Assembly (NCBI GenBank): GCA_022360815.1
Contig: JAKSCC010000132.1
Coordinates: 1-34,193, forward strand
Reading direction: 5' to 3'
Source: Desulfobacterales bacterium
Lineage (GTDB): Bacteria; Desulfobacterota; Desulfobacteria; Desulfobacterales; Desulfolunaceae
Length of the DNA: 34,193 bases
The notes below the pieces were generated by a model. The model saw only the letters and a list, made by a program, of their open reading frames with translations. It had not been told where the DNA came from and searched no databases. This document shows positions 17,482-25,967 of this stretch, in pieces. Made by a program: the position numbers and the translations under genes. Numbering within the stretch: position 1 is the stretch's first letter; each line of letters begins with the position of its first letter.

Positions 17482-20343
17482 TCAGGCCCACGTCACGGGA
17501 AGCCTCACCTTCATATTGGCCTTATTTTGAAAGAGAAGGTGGCCGTTATCTCGGCCAAAAAAATAGAGATCCCGAGTAAGGGCCACATCTTTTTCGCAGT
17601 AAGAAGCGATAAGATCAAGTTTTCCCTCTTTCCACCACACAAGGGCTTGAAGGCCATCCGCACTCTTTTCTGCTCCAAGGGTGTGGGCAGAGAGATGATC
17701 CAAAGAGAGACGATACCCCAGACGGTTGTGAACCTCTTCCAGCATGTCCAAGGTGGGAAACCGATGAAAATCAACACCGCACACCCCAGAAAGCACCGCA
17801 TAATCGAACCGCTTAATGTTAAACCCAATGATAAGATCCATCTTTTTCATGACAGCGGCCATCTCTGGAATTTGATCTTCGGTCCAGACGGTAAAGGCGT
17901 TGGTTTCTGAGTCGTAAAGCACCGCACAGCTTACCCCCATAAGATGGGCCTTTCCCCAGCCTCCCACCTCTTTGGCGCTGCGCCGGGTCTCCACATCCAG
18001 TACGCCGAAACGCTCTGGCTTTTTCGCCTTTTTAACCGCGGGAGCCGCCTTTGGGAATCGGGGTTTGGGCTCGGAGCAAGCGGCCATCTCACTTAAGGGC
18101 ACCCTTAACCGTTCCAGCACAATGCGGGCCGCTTCTTTGTCAATGGGACGGTTGCCCGAACCGCACTTGGGGGAGTGCACACAAGCGGGGCAGCCCGTCT
18201 CACAAGGGCAGGTGGCAATCACCTCAAGGGTGCGATCAAACAGTAGATCTGCTGTGGGGTAGACACTCTTGCAGATCCCCATGCCTCCGGGAAACCCGTC
18301 GTAAATAAAGACTGCGCCTTTGCCCACTTGCGGATGGTGGGGAGTGGAAATACCCCCAATATCGTTTCGATCGGCCATGGCAAGAAGCGGCAGAATACCG
18401 ATGGCCGCATGTTCCACCGCATGAATACCACCCATAAAATGCCGCTGTTCACTCTCCATGGAGACGCGCACCGCCTCAGGAAACTCCACCCAAATGCCTT
18501 CGGTCTCCATAATCTGATCGGGCAGGTCAAGGGGAATCACCGTCAGCAACCTCTGGCCCTTAACCAGCCGCTTTTCGTAGCCGGTAATGCGCTCGGTGAC
18601 TTTGAGTTTTCCCATGCCCACATGCCCGCCACCCAAAGGTTTTCGATCCAAAACCTCCAGAATTTCGGTGTTTTTCTTGGTTCGAATCCGCGTAAAGTAG
18701 GAGACCCTTTCACGCTTTACCGTGGCAATTCGCCGATCCAGATCAAGATCTGTTACCACCCAAGACTCGCCCCGATGAATGTACACAGCCCCAGGGTACG
18801 TCTCCCGAACGGCCCGATGCCCGTCCACACTGCCAATAATGGTGCCGCTCTCCGCCTCGGTGATGTCAAAATTATCGCCCGTCCCTCGAAGAGCCACCGA
18901 CCTCTGGGGAAATTTTCGATGGGAAAAGAGCATGTCACCGTCCGCACTGGCCAGTAGCCTACCATCACCTTCCATACGAGCCAGCTTCTCTTTCACAAAA
19001 GCCTCCTGAAATAAAGGCTCCCCCCGCCGAATGGGAAGCTCGGCCGCCGCACAGTCAAGGTGCTTGGCCATAAGCACATCGTTGGCCGGATTTACCACCG
19101 CTTTTTCAGGTGCCATGGAGAAAAAAAGGTCGGGATGGTTCATCATGTATTGATCTAGGGCATCCTCCTGGGCAATGAGCACCACCAGAGATTCTCTTCC
19201 GCTTCGGCCCACGCGTCCAGCTCTCTGCCAGGTGGCCATCACGCTTCCCGGATACCCAACCAGAATACAGCAGTCGAGCCCCCCAATATCGATGCCCATC
19301 TCCAGAGCGCTGGTGGAGACCACCGTGTACAGTTCGCCCTCGGCCATCTTCTTTTCAATTTCACGCCGCTCCTCAGGCAGAAAGCCAGAACGGTAGGCCG
19401 TGATCTTCTCGCCAAACTCCACTTTTTTTGAGGCCGCCCACATGGCAATCAGTTCTGTCATCTTGCGGGACTGGCAGTAGACAATGGTGCGCATGCGGCG
19501 GTGCATGGCCGCGTGAATCAGCTTGATGGCCGCTTGAGAGGCCCCTTCAGGGGTGTTCAAAAGAATAAAATGTTTGGATCCGGAAGGCGACCCGCTCTCG
19601 GTAACAGACGACACGTGGGTATCCGACAACAGAGCCGCATGCTCGTCCGGGTTGCCGATGGTGGCCGATGAAAAAATAAAGCAGGGATCTGCCCCGTAGT
19701 AGCGGCAAATACGCTTGAGCCGCCTAAACACCCAGGACATGTGAGACCCCATCACCCCTTTCAGGGTGTGCACCTCATCCACCACAATATACTTGAGACC
19801 CCGTAGGAAGTTCGTCCAAGAGGCATGGTAGGGAAGCACCGAAAGATGCAGCATCTCTGGATTGCTCATAAGAATATGGGGAGGGCGGCTCCTTATCTTC
19901 TTGCGATCGTAAGGGGGGGTATCCCCATCGTAGATGGCTGCCCGTACCGGCTCTCCCGTAAAAATCCTGCTGGTAAGACGCTCCAAGGCCTTAAGCTGGT
20001 CCTGAGCAAGAGCCTTTAAAGGAAAAAGATAAAGGGCATGGGTCTCGGGGTCCTTTAAGATCTCCTCGACCACTGGAATATTGTAGATAAGACTCTTGCC
20101 ACTGGCCGTAGGGGTTGCCACCACCGTGTTTTCACCTCGGCGGATCCGCTCAATGGCCGCCACCTGGTGCCCGTAAAGCTGCTCCACATCCAAGCCGCGA
20201 ACTGCCGATGCCAACGCCTCCGGTAGTTCAGGGTCCAACGCGCCAAATCTGGCTTCGCGACCCGGCAACTCCCGATGCGCTGAAATGTGATGCCGAAACG
20301 CCTCGTGGCCTTTCATTCCGGCGATGTAACCTTTAATATCCAA
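17482..20343 (-). CDS. MrfA-type helicase fused to MrfB-like DEDD exonuclease domain
   Basis: A 953-aa protein read from a TTG at 20343, which has GGAGG 10 bp upstream; GTG 20373 or ATG 20316 are alternatives. Numbering from the TTG: a Q-motif-like LYGHQ (about 60), Walker A ATPTASGKS (76-84), DEVH (189-192), SAT (225-227) and motif VI QRAGRVGR (373-380) form a superfamily 2 helicase. A DUF1998-like region follows, with a cysteine cluster at 712, 714, 718, 721 and 727 as in MrfA/YprA. A lysine-rich linker leads to a C-terminal RNase H-like domain (about 780-935) with DVET (Asp783, Glu785), FNIKRFDY (Asp847) and YCEKD (Tyr915, Asp919), a DEDD(y) set. In Bacillus MrfA and MrfB are separate proteins acting together on mitomycin lesions; here they look fused. 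A similar repair role is inferred. Confidence 0.9.
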   Translation of the reverse strand: MDIKGYIAGMKGHEAFRHHISAHRELPGREARFGALDPELPEALASAVRGLDVEQLYGHQVAAIERIRRGENTVVATPTASGKSLIYNIPVVEEILKDPETHALYLFPLKALAQDQLKALERLTSRIFTGEPVRAAIYDGDTPPYDRKKIRSRPPHILMSNPEMLHLSVLPYHASWTNFLRGLKYIVVDEVHTLKGVMGSHMSWVFRRLKRICRYYGADPCFIFSSATIGNPDEHAALLSDTHVSSVTESGSPSGSKHFILLNTPEGASQAAIKLIHAAMHRRMRTIVYCQSRKMTELIAMWAASKKVEFGEKITAYRSGFLPEERREIEKKMAEGELYTVVSTSALEMGIDIGGLDCCILVGYPGSVMATWQRAGRVGRSGRESLVVLIAQEDALDQYMMNHPDLFFSMAPEKAVVNPANDVLMAKHLDCAAAELPIRRGEPLFQEAFVKEKLARMEGDGRLLASADGDMLFSHRKFPQRSVALRGTGDNFDITEAESGTIIGSVDGHRAVRETYPGAVYIHRGESWVVTDLDLDRRIATVKRERVSYFTRIRTKKNTEILEVLDRKPLGGGHVGMGKLKVTERITGYEKRLVKGQRLLTVIPLDLPDQIMETEGIWVEFPEAVRVSMESEQRHFMGGIHAVEHAAIGILPLLAMADRNDIGGISTPHHPQVGKGAVFIYDGFPGGMGICKSVYPTADLLFDRTLEVIATCPCETGCPACVHSPKCGSGNRPIDKEAARIVLERLRVPLSEMAACSEPKPRFPKAAPAVKKAKKPERFGVLDVETRRSAKEVGGWGKAHLMGVSCAVLYDSETNAFTVWTEDQIPEMAAVMKKMDLIIGFNIKRFDYAVLSGVCGVDFHRFPTLDMLEEVHNRLGYRLSLDHLSAHTLGAEKSADGLQALVWWKEGKLDLIASYCEKDVALTRDLYFFGRDNGHLLFQNKANMKVRLPVTWA

Positions 20344-20477
20344 ACCCGTTTTGCCTCCAGCAGCCAGGTACACATAAATGTGAATGCTTGGCGTGAGCCC
20401 TTATTTGATACGCTTTAGCGTGGCATCCATCCCATGGATTCGGACACACCCCACATCAAACGCCACGGCACTTTGCT

Positions 20478-21074
20478 CTACTTCTCGTCCAGCACCACAA
20501 CCATGCGTCCCACCTTCTTAAAGAAGGGCTCCTCATTGGTCGAGGCAATTCGAATGGTGAGGGTCACCCGGTCTGTAAAGCACTCTTCAAGTATCTCACC
20601 TTCGTACTTTTCCAGATGGTGCTTTACGGTGGCGAGGTGCCCATAGGCTGCGGTAAAAGTGATGGGCCTTGCAGTGGAAAAAAAACATGTGGGAAGAGTC
20701 TCCACGCATTTTTTGGTCATGCCTCCATAGGCGCGCACCAGCCCACCCGTGCCCAGTTTGGTGCCGCCGTAATAGCGAGTCACCACCACGGCCACTTCAC
20801 CGATGCCGCAGTGAAGAAGCACTTGGTGCATGGAGGCCCCTGCGGTGCCTTTGGGTTCGCCATCGTCGTTCATGCCCGAAGGAGAACCGCCCGGAGGACC
20901 TGCCACAAAAGCATGGCAATTGTGGGTGGCGTCTCGAAACTCCCGTTTCATTGCCTCCACAAAAAGGCGCGCTTCATCAGCAGATGTCACCCTTTCGCAT
21001 GTGGCAATAAAAAGGCTGCCCCCAATTTTTTCTTCGATGCGGTGCCTGTCCGCAGGTACTTTGTAACCGTCCAT
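20478..21074 (-). CDS. YigZ/IMPACT family protein
   Basis: A 198-aa protein of the YigZ (UPF0029/IMPACT) family. The N-terminal domain has the diagnostic blocks RDATHNCHAFVAG, DDGEPKGTAGASM and VVVTRYYGGTKLGTGGL (about 46-115). The C-terminal third is the small ferredoxin-like domain common in bacterial members. The length is typical of bacterial members (about 200). The molecular function of bacterial YigZ is not settled; eukaryotic IMPACT regulates translation through Gcn2. The ATG at 21074 gives the family N-terminus, though the ribosome binding site is weak. It lies 134 bp upstream of the helicase gene on the same strand; co-transcription is possible. Confidence 0.92.
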   Translation of the reverse strand: MDGYKVPADRHRIEEKIGGSLFIATCERVTSADEARLFVEAMKREFRDATHNCHAFVAGPPGGSPSGMNDDGEPKGTAGASMHQVLLHCGIGEVAVVVTRYYGGTKLGTGGLVRAYGGMTKKCVETLPTCFFSTARPITFTAAYGHLATVKHHLEKYEGEILEECFTDRVTLTIRIASTNEEPFFKKVGRMVVVLDEK

Positions 21075-21189
21075 ATTGCCTGTAATTCACCCTCATTATC
21101 TAATGTTTCGCCACCTTACCTTAAAGGGTCTACATGCCGCCTTTTTGGCTTCAGTAACGTACCATACGCCGCCAAAGTTCCGTGTGCAA

Positions 21190-21212
21190 CCACCGGGGAG
21201 GTCCCACGGTGG
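21190..21212. repeat. GC-rich nested inverted repeat
   Basis: CCACCG at 21190-21195 pairs with CGGTGG at 21207-21212, and inside them GGGA pairs with TCCC, giving about ten base pairs with a single bulged A. No T-run follows on either strand, so it is not a standard terminator. Confidence 0.45.
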
Positions 21213-21305
21213 ATTTCGTCTTGGCATTTGTCTCAAATCATGCTCTTGTTAAGGGTATTTCGACAAAAACGTTCCTTAAAGATTCCCTTTGAAAGAAAAA
21301 GTGAT

Positions 21306-21346
21306 ATCTGATACATCAGATTTGGTTGCGCGAAAACCTGCGCAAC
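21306..21346. promoter_or_regulatory. Two adjacent inverted repeats before the hydrolase gene
   Basis: ATCTGA-TACA-TCAGAT (21306-21321) and GTTGCGC-N8-GCGCAAC (21325-21346) stand almost side by side, 40 bp before the ATG of the hydrolase. They would lie in the promoter or leader. They are operator or RNA-structure candidates with no recognised family. Confidence 0.4.
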
Positions 21347-21386
21347 ACCTCCCGCATTCAAAAAACCAAAAATCAGGAGATACGCC

Positions 21387-21974
21387 ATGGCCAACCATGA
21401 AACCATTCGCGTCAAGGATGTCGATCTGTTTATTCGCAGAAGCGGCGTTGAAAATGAAACAACGGTTATCTTTCTCCACGGTATGCGCTTTTCATCCCAG
21501 AATTGGGAAGAGCTTGGAACCCTGGACCTCCTCGAAGAAAAAGGTTTTCACGCTGTGGCCGTAGACCTTCCCGGATTCGGCAAGACCCCTGAATCCAGCC
21601 TGACCACCGAAGAGACCTTGTCTGCTATCATCGAAGCCTTGGGCGTGGAAAAACCCGTCATCGTGGCCCCCTCTTTTTCAGGGAACTACGCCCTGCCTGT
21701 TGTTTCTGAGCACCCTTCCGATTTCTCTGCCTTCGTGGCCGTAGCGCCCCTCGGCATTCCTGAGAATACCGGAGCACTCAGAGGGATTGCCCTTCCCTTC
21801 CTCATCATCTGGGGCGACGACGACCCCATTGTACCTGTCGAAAATGCAAACATGCTGGACAGCCTGCTGACAAACAGCGAGGTGGTGATCCTCCCCGGTG
21901 GCGGACATCCTACCTACCTCAATCAGACCGACACCTTCCATCGGCATCTGATGCGGTTCCTCGAGAAGCTGTAG
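21387..21974 (+). CDS. ABHD14-like alpha/beta hydrolase
   Basis: A 195-aa single-domain alpha/beta hydrolase without a lid. It matches the ABHD14/CIB group in layout: FLHGMRFSSQNWEELGT (oxyanion HG), DLPGFGKT, a serine elbow APSFSGNYALP in place of the usual GxSxG, the acid in IIWGDDDPIVP, and the histidine in GGGHPTYL. Human ABHD14B has the same atypical elbow and has been reported to act on acetyl-lysine; the substrate here is unknown. AGGAG lies 8 bp before the ATG. The gene is monocistronic, since it faces hlyD across a perfect 14-bp inverted repeat and yigZ runs the other way. Confidence 0.88.
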   Translation: MANHETIRVKDVDLFIRRSGVENETTVIFLHGMRFSSQNWEELGTLDLLEEKGFHAVAVDLPGFGKTPESSLTTEETLSAIIEALGVEKPVIVAPSFSGNYALPVVSEHPSDFSAFVAVAPLGIPENTGALRGIALPFLIIWGDDDPIVPVENANMLDSLLTNSEVVILPGGGHPTYLNQTDTFHRHLMRFLEKL

Positions 21975-22002
21975 CCCGACCCCATCTCTCCCCAAAGAGA
22001 TC

Positions 22003-22044
22003 ATGAGGTTCCCGTCTTGCCCGACTCTGAGACGGGAACCTCAT
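22003..22044. terminator. Perfect 14-bp hairpin between convergent genes
   Basis: ATGAGGTTCCCGTC and GACGGGAACCTCAT flank a 14-nt loop, midway between the stops of the hydrolase and hlyD genes. The stem strength and position suggest a two-way transcription stop, but there is no clean T-run (CCTTATTAT on plus), so the mechanism may differ. Confidence 0.6.
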
Positions 22045-22072
22045 CCTTATTATCCTGAACGGACTGTCAAAA

Positions 22073-23494
22073 TCACCGCTCGTTTAAACTCTCGCTGCGA
22101 TATTTCAAAAAAGGTGTAATAAAAAACTCAATGACGCGGCGATTGCCTGTCTTGATTTCGGACACCACACTCATATCCGGAGTAAGAGAGACCTTACGCC
22201 CCTTGACCCTCATATGCTGACGATCGACCTTAATCTTTACAGGAAACATCACCTGACCGTCCTGACGTTCAACGGCATCCAGTGAAATATGACGAACGAT
22301 ACCTTCCAGCATGCCGTATTTGGTATAGGGAAAGCTATCCACCTTCACTTCCACACGCTGGCCCTCTTCGATAAATCCGATATCCTTGTTTTCCACCTGG
22401 GCCTCCACCTCTAAAATCGTATCTTCAGGCACCACGGTAAGAAGCGGCTCGGCGGGCTGGACCACCTCGCCTTCGGTGTGCACCTGCATCTGCTGAACCG
22501 TTCCTGTCACCGGTGCAATAAGGGTGAGGTTTTTTTTGCGCTCTTCGGCCTTGATAATGGCCAGCCTTAGCTGCCCTACTTTGGCACGTGCTTCAGCCAC
22601 CTCATTGAGACGATCGGTAACAAAGGTCTCTTGAAATGAAATTTTTCTCTTCTGAAACGCACGGATCTCGGCTTTATGCCCCACAATAGAACTCTCTTCC
22701 ACGGCAAGCTGCTCACGGGCATTGACCAGCTTCTCTTTGGCCTGGAGCCACTCAAGCCGATCAATCAGCTTGCCTTCCATAAGCTTGTGATTGGCTTCCT
22801 CTTCCTCCTTATAAATAGGAAAAAGGGTCTCAAGCCTGCGAATACGTGCCTTTGACGACGCGATCTGGGCCATGGCCGAGGCAATTTGTTCATCAAATTC
22901 ATCGGTTCTGGCTGCGTAATTGTCGATCAGGCGTTTGACAATGGCCTGCTGCAGCGCCACCTCTTCAATGGATGCCGAGACCGGAAGATTTGGGTAGATC
23001 ACCTTAAGCTGAGACGCCAATGAGCCTGCCACAGGCACCTTCTTTCGAACGGCACCAAGCACCATGTCAGACCGCACAGCAACAAGTGCATTCTGCAAAA
23101 GATCCCGCTGCACCTGCTCCAAATCACTCTGGCTTTCGGTTGGATTCAGAAGAATAAGGGGCTGCCCCTTCTCAACCCGCTGGCCATCTTCCACAAGAAT
23201 TTTCTCAATCTTGGCCATCTCCAGCGACTCCACCACCTTGATATTGCCCATGGGAATCATACGTCCCATGGCCACGGACTGCACATCCATTCGGCCAAAG
23301 ATACTGATGACAATAGCGATCGTAAAAACCGCACACAAAGAGAGGGCCACCATGCGGCCAACCGGTGAAACCGGCTTTTCCAAAACCTCCACCGCTGCGG
23401 GAAGAAAATCCACCTCAAAATCTTTTCGCTCAGCTTTGGGCTGCTCCTTTTCGAGACGAATGGCCTCCCTCCAGATCTCGATCATCCGATTCAT
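22073..23494 (-). CDS. hlyD: HlyD-family type I secretion adaptor
   Basis: A 473-aa membrane fusion protein. It has a cytoplasmic N-terminal tail of about 45 residues, one transmembrane helix (about 46-68), a barrel-sandwich half motif (VVESLEMAKIEKILVEDGQRVEKGQPL), long helical hairpins rich in Glu, Lys and Arg (about 110-320), the second half motif LIAPVTGTVQQMQVHTEGEV, and a C-terminal beta domain. This is the layout of the HlyD partner that links a type I ABC transporter to TolC. The ATG at 23494 overlaps the transporter stop (ATGA); an upstream in-frame start at 23527 would lie inside the transporter gene. No TolC homologue or RTX cargo is visible within the window. Confidence 0.93.
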   Translation of the reverse strand: MNRMIEIWREAIRLEKEQPKAERKDFEVDFLPAAVEVLEKPVSPVGRMVALSLCAVFTIAIVISIFGRMDVQSVAMGRMIPMGNIKVVESLEMAKIEKILVEDGQRVEKGQPLILLNPTESQSDLEQVQRDLLQNALVAVRSDMVLGAVRKKVPVAGSLASQLKVIYPNLPVSASIEEVALQQAIVKRLIDNYAARTDEFDEQIASAMAQIASSKARIRRLETLFPIYKEEEEANHKLMEGKLIDRLEWLQAKEKLVNAREQLAVEESSIVGHKAEIRAFQKRKISFQETFVTDRLNEVAEARAKVGQLRLAIIKAEERKKNLTLIAPVTGTVQQMQVHTEGEVVQPAEPLLTVVPEDTILEVEAQVENKDIGFIEEGQRVEVKVDSFPYTKYGMLEGIVRHISLDAVERQDGQVMFPVKIKVDRQHMRVKGRKVSLTPDMSVVSEIKTGNRRVIEFFITPFLKYRSESLNER

Positions 23495-25752
23495 GAGACT
23501 CTCCCCCCTTTTTCTTGCCGACTCCAAAGCTCAGCGTAGCGCCCCCCGCTTGCGATAAGCTCATCATGGGTGCCACTTTCGATAAGCCGTCCCTCTTCCA
23601 GGGTGATGATGCGATCTGCATTTCGAACCGCCGTAAGCCGGTGGGCAATGATCAGCACGGTCCGCCCTTTGGAGATTCTCGCCATGTTCTCCTGAATCAC
23701 CTCTTCGGATTCGTAATCCAGAGCACTGGTGGCCTCGTCAAAGATGAGAATACGCGGGTTTGTGGCCAGGGCCCTGGCGATAGCAATACGCTGCCGCTGA
23801 CCACCCGAAAGGCTTGAGCCTCTCTCTTCCACCACGGTGTCGTAGCCAAAGGGAAGCTCCAAAACAAACTCATGAGCACCGGCCAGCTTCGCCGCTTCGA
23901 TGACCCGATCCATGGGCATGGAGGGGTCGGCAAGAGCAATATTGTCCCGAATGCTTCGATGAAAAAGATAATTTTCCTGAAGAACCACGCCGATCTGACG
24001 CCGCAACCAGGCAGGGTCCAAAAGCGCAATATCCTGCCCGTCCAGCAGGACGCGACCGTTTTCCGGCAGATAGAGCCGTTGGATCAACTTGGTAACCGTG
24101 GATTTTCCAGAGCCCGAGCGCCCCACGATACCGATGGTTTGACCCGACTCAATGGACACTGACAAGTCATTGATCACCACAGGGGACTGGGGGGTGTATC
24201 GAAAAGAGACGTGATCGATGTCGATCTTTCCCGAAAGAGGAGGCATACTGGGACGATCAAGCTTCACGGTGGACTCGGGCTGGGTGTTGAGTACATCTCC
24301 CAGGCGATCCAAAGAGATACGAAACTGCTGAAAATCTTGCCAGAGCTGAGCCAGACGCAAAATGGGCTGGGCCACCTGACCGGAGAGCATGTTAAAAGCA
24401 ATGAGCCCACCGATGGTAAGCTCCCCCTTAATCACAAGCCCCGCCCCCATAAAGAGAAGAAGGGCTGTCACCACCTTACTGACAAGCTGAACCCCCTGGC
24501 TTCCCCATATACCAAGGACATTACGCTTCACAGAGGCGGTGACGTAGCCCGCCAAATTCTCTTCCCAGTTGTTGCGCATCTGGGGTTCCACGGCCATGGC
24601 CTTAATGGTCTCCATGCCCACCACCGATTCGGTAAGAAAAGACTGATTCAGGGCGCCGCGCTGAAAGGTCTCCTCGGTTCTGGCGCGAAGAGAGGGGGTG
24701 ATGGCAATGGAGAGAACCACATAAAAGGGAATCGATCCGATCACGATCCAGGTAAGAAGAGGACTGTAGAGAAACATCACTGCAATAAAGACCACCCCAA
24801 AGGTAAGATCCAACACCACAGTAAGGGCATTTCCCGTAAGAAACGAACGAACGGTCTCAAGCTCGCGAACTCGGGCCACAATCTGACCGGCCTGACGCGA
24901 GTTGAAATAGGCCAGGGGCAGTCTTAAAAGATGATCGAAAAGGCGTGCCCCAAGCTCCACATCCACTTTGCTGGTGGTGTGTGAGAAAATAAAAGAGCGA
25001 AGCCCGCCCAGAAGAAATTCGAAAACCGTGATGGTGAGCATGCCTGCAATCACCACATTGAGGGTGCTAAAGGCGCGGTGCACCAGCACCTTGTCCATGA
25101 CCACTTGAAAAAGAAGAGGGGTTACCAGGGCAAAGAGCTGAATAAAAAGAGAGGCAAGAAGCACCTCAGAAAAGATTTTTCGATACTTCACCACCGAAGG
25201 GATAAACCAGGAGAGATCAAAGCGGCGTTCGGCACCGGCAATAAGAGAACGACTGGTGATAAGAACAGCCTTTCCGTCCCACATCTCCCATAGCGCCTCA
25301 AGAGAAAGGGTTATCGGACGCTCATTGGGTCGCTGAATCAGCACCTCTTCGCCTTTGACACCGCCAAAAAGAAAAAAAGCCCCACTTCTCTCTTCACAGA
25401 TAAAGGGGGGCTGCACCTTCTCAAGACGCTCTTTTTTAATGGTCACAATGCGGGCTTTAAGCTTCAGCTTTTTGGCGGCACGCACCATGGCGTCGGCACC
25501 AAACACCTCACCAGGGGGCAGGTACTCGTGTTTGATGGCTTCAGGGCTTACGGGCTTTTTCATGATGGTCATCATCATGCAAAACGCCATGATAGCCCCT
25601 AAGCTCTTTTCATCCACAGGATCACAATCTGCCGGACCACTGGTTGGCGAAGCACCTTCGGCTCCTGATGAAGGGCCCTCTTCTGAACGCATGGGCCTTT
25701 CTGACGCATCGACTCTTCGGGTCTCAGAACCAACACCATCCTGGCTTTTCAT
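23491..25752 (-). CDS. hlyB: HlyB-like type I secretion ABC transporter
   Basis: A 753-aa exporter. Residues 1-48 are low-complexity and polar. Residues 49-165 form a C39-peptidase-like domain in which the catalytic cysteine and histidine positions are not conserved (RSGAFFLFGG replaces the usual histidine-bearing strand), so it is a non-cleaving docking domain as in HlyB. A six-helix transmembrane domain spans about 190-455. The ATPase has Walker A GRSGSGKS (544-551), signature LSGGQ (648-652), Walker B ILIFDE (668-673) and switch His704. The ATG at 25752 has GGGAG upstream. It is coupled to hlyD by an ATGA overlap. The expected cargo is a large unprocessed protein with a C-terminal signal, encoded elsewhere. 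Confidence 0.93.
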   Translation of the reverse strand: MKSQDGVGSETRRVDASERPMRSEEGPSSGAEGASPTSGPADCDPVDEKSLGAIMAFCMMMTIMKKPVSPEAIKHEYLPPGEVFGADAMVRAAKKLKLKARIVTIKKERLEKVQPPFICEERSGAFFLFGGVKGEEVLIQRPNERPITLSLEALWEMWDGKAVLITSRSLIAGAERRFDLSWFIPSVVKYRKIFSEVLLASLFIQLFALVTPLLFQVVMDKVLVHRAFSTLNVVIAGMLTITVFEFLLGGLRSFIFSHTTSKVDVELGARLFDHLLRLPLAYFNSRQAGQIVARVRELETVRSFLTGNALTVVLDLTFGVVFIAVMFLYSPLLTWIVIGSIPFYVVLSIAITPSLRARTEETFQRGALNQSFLTESVVGMETIKAMAVEPQMRNNWEENLAGYVTASVKRNVLGIWGSQGVQLVSKVVTALLLFMGAGLVIKGELTIGGLIAFNMLSGQVAQPILRLAQLWQDFQQFRISLDRLGDVLNTQPESTVKLDRPSMPPLSGKIDIDHVSFRYTPQSPVVINDLSVSIESGQTIGIVGRSGSGKSTVTKLIQRLYLPENGRVLLDGQDIALLDPAWLRRQIGVVLQENYLFHRSIRDNIALADPSMPMDRVIEAAKLAGAHEFVLELPFGYDTVVEERGSSLSGGQRQRIAIARALATNPRILIFDEATSALDYESEEVIQENMARISKGRTVLIIAHRLTAVRNADRIITLEEGRLIESGTHDELIASGGRYAELWSRQEKGGRVS

Positions 25753-25967
25753 GATGGGTCTCCCTTTGTAACGGTCACGGTTCCCCATTACAAAAGCCAG
25801 AAGTGTGCCACAGATCGCCAAGCTTTAAAAAACCTTTAGAAGCAACGCCTCACACCGCTATCGCCTGCGGGCACATCTTTTCACACCCTTTCAGGATGAG
25901 AGAGAAACGGCGATTCCCTATCAATCCAAGAGAGGGATGCTCTCCTGCTTGCCTCCGCCGAGTCCCT

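Larger units (their letters stand above)
21075..21386. other. Divergent intergenic region with three hairpins
   Basis: This 312-bp gap separates yigZ (minus) and the alpha/beta hydrolase (plus). It contains three inverted repeats, listed separately, of which the last two lie within 85 bp of the hydrolase start. No gene is evident. Confidence 0.6.

Noticed and set aside
24211-24927. A 238-codon plus-strand frame opposite the ABC transporter
   Set aside because: It is antisense to the conserved transmembrane and ATPase domains and has a biased, low-information composition.
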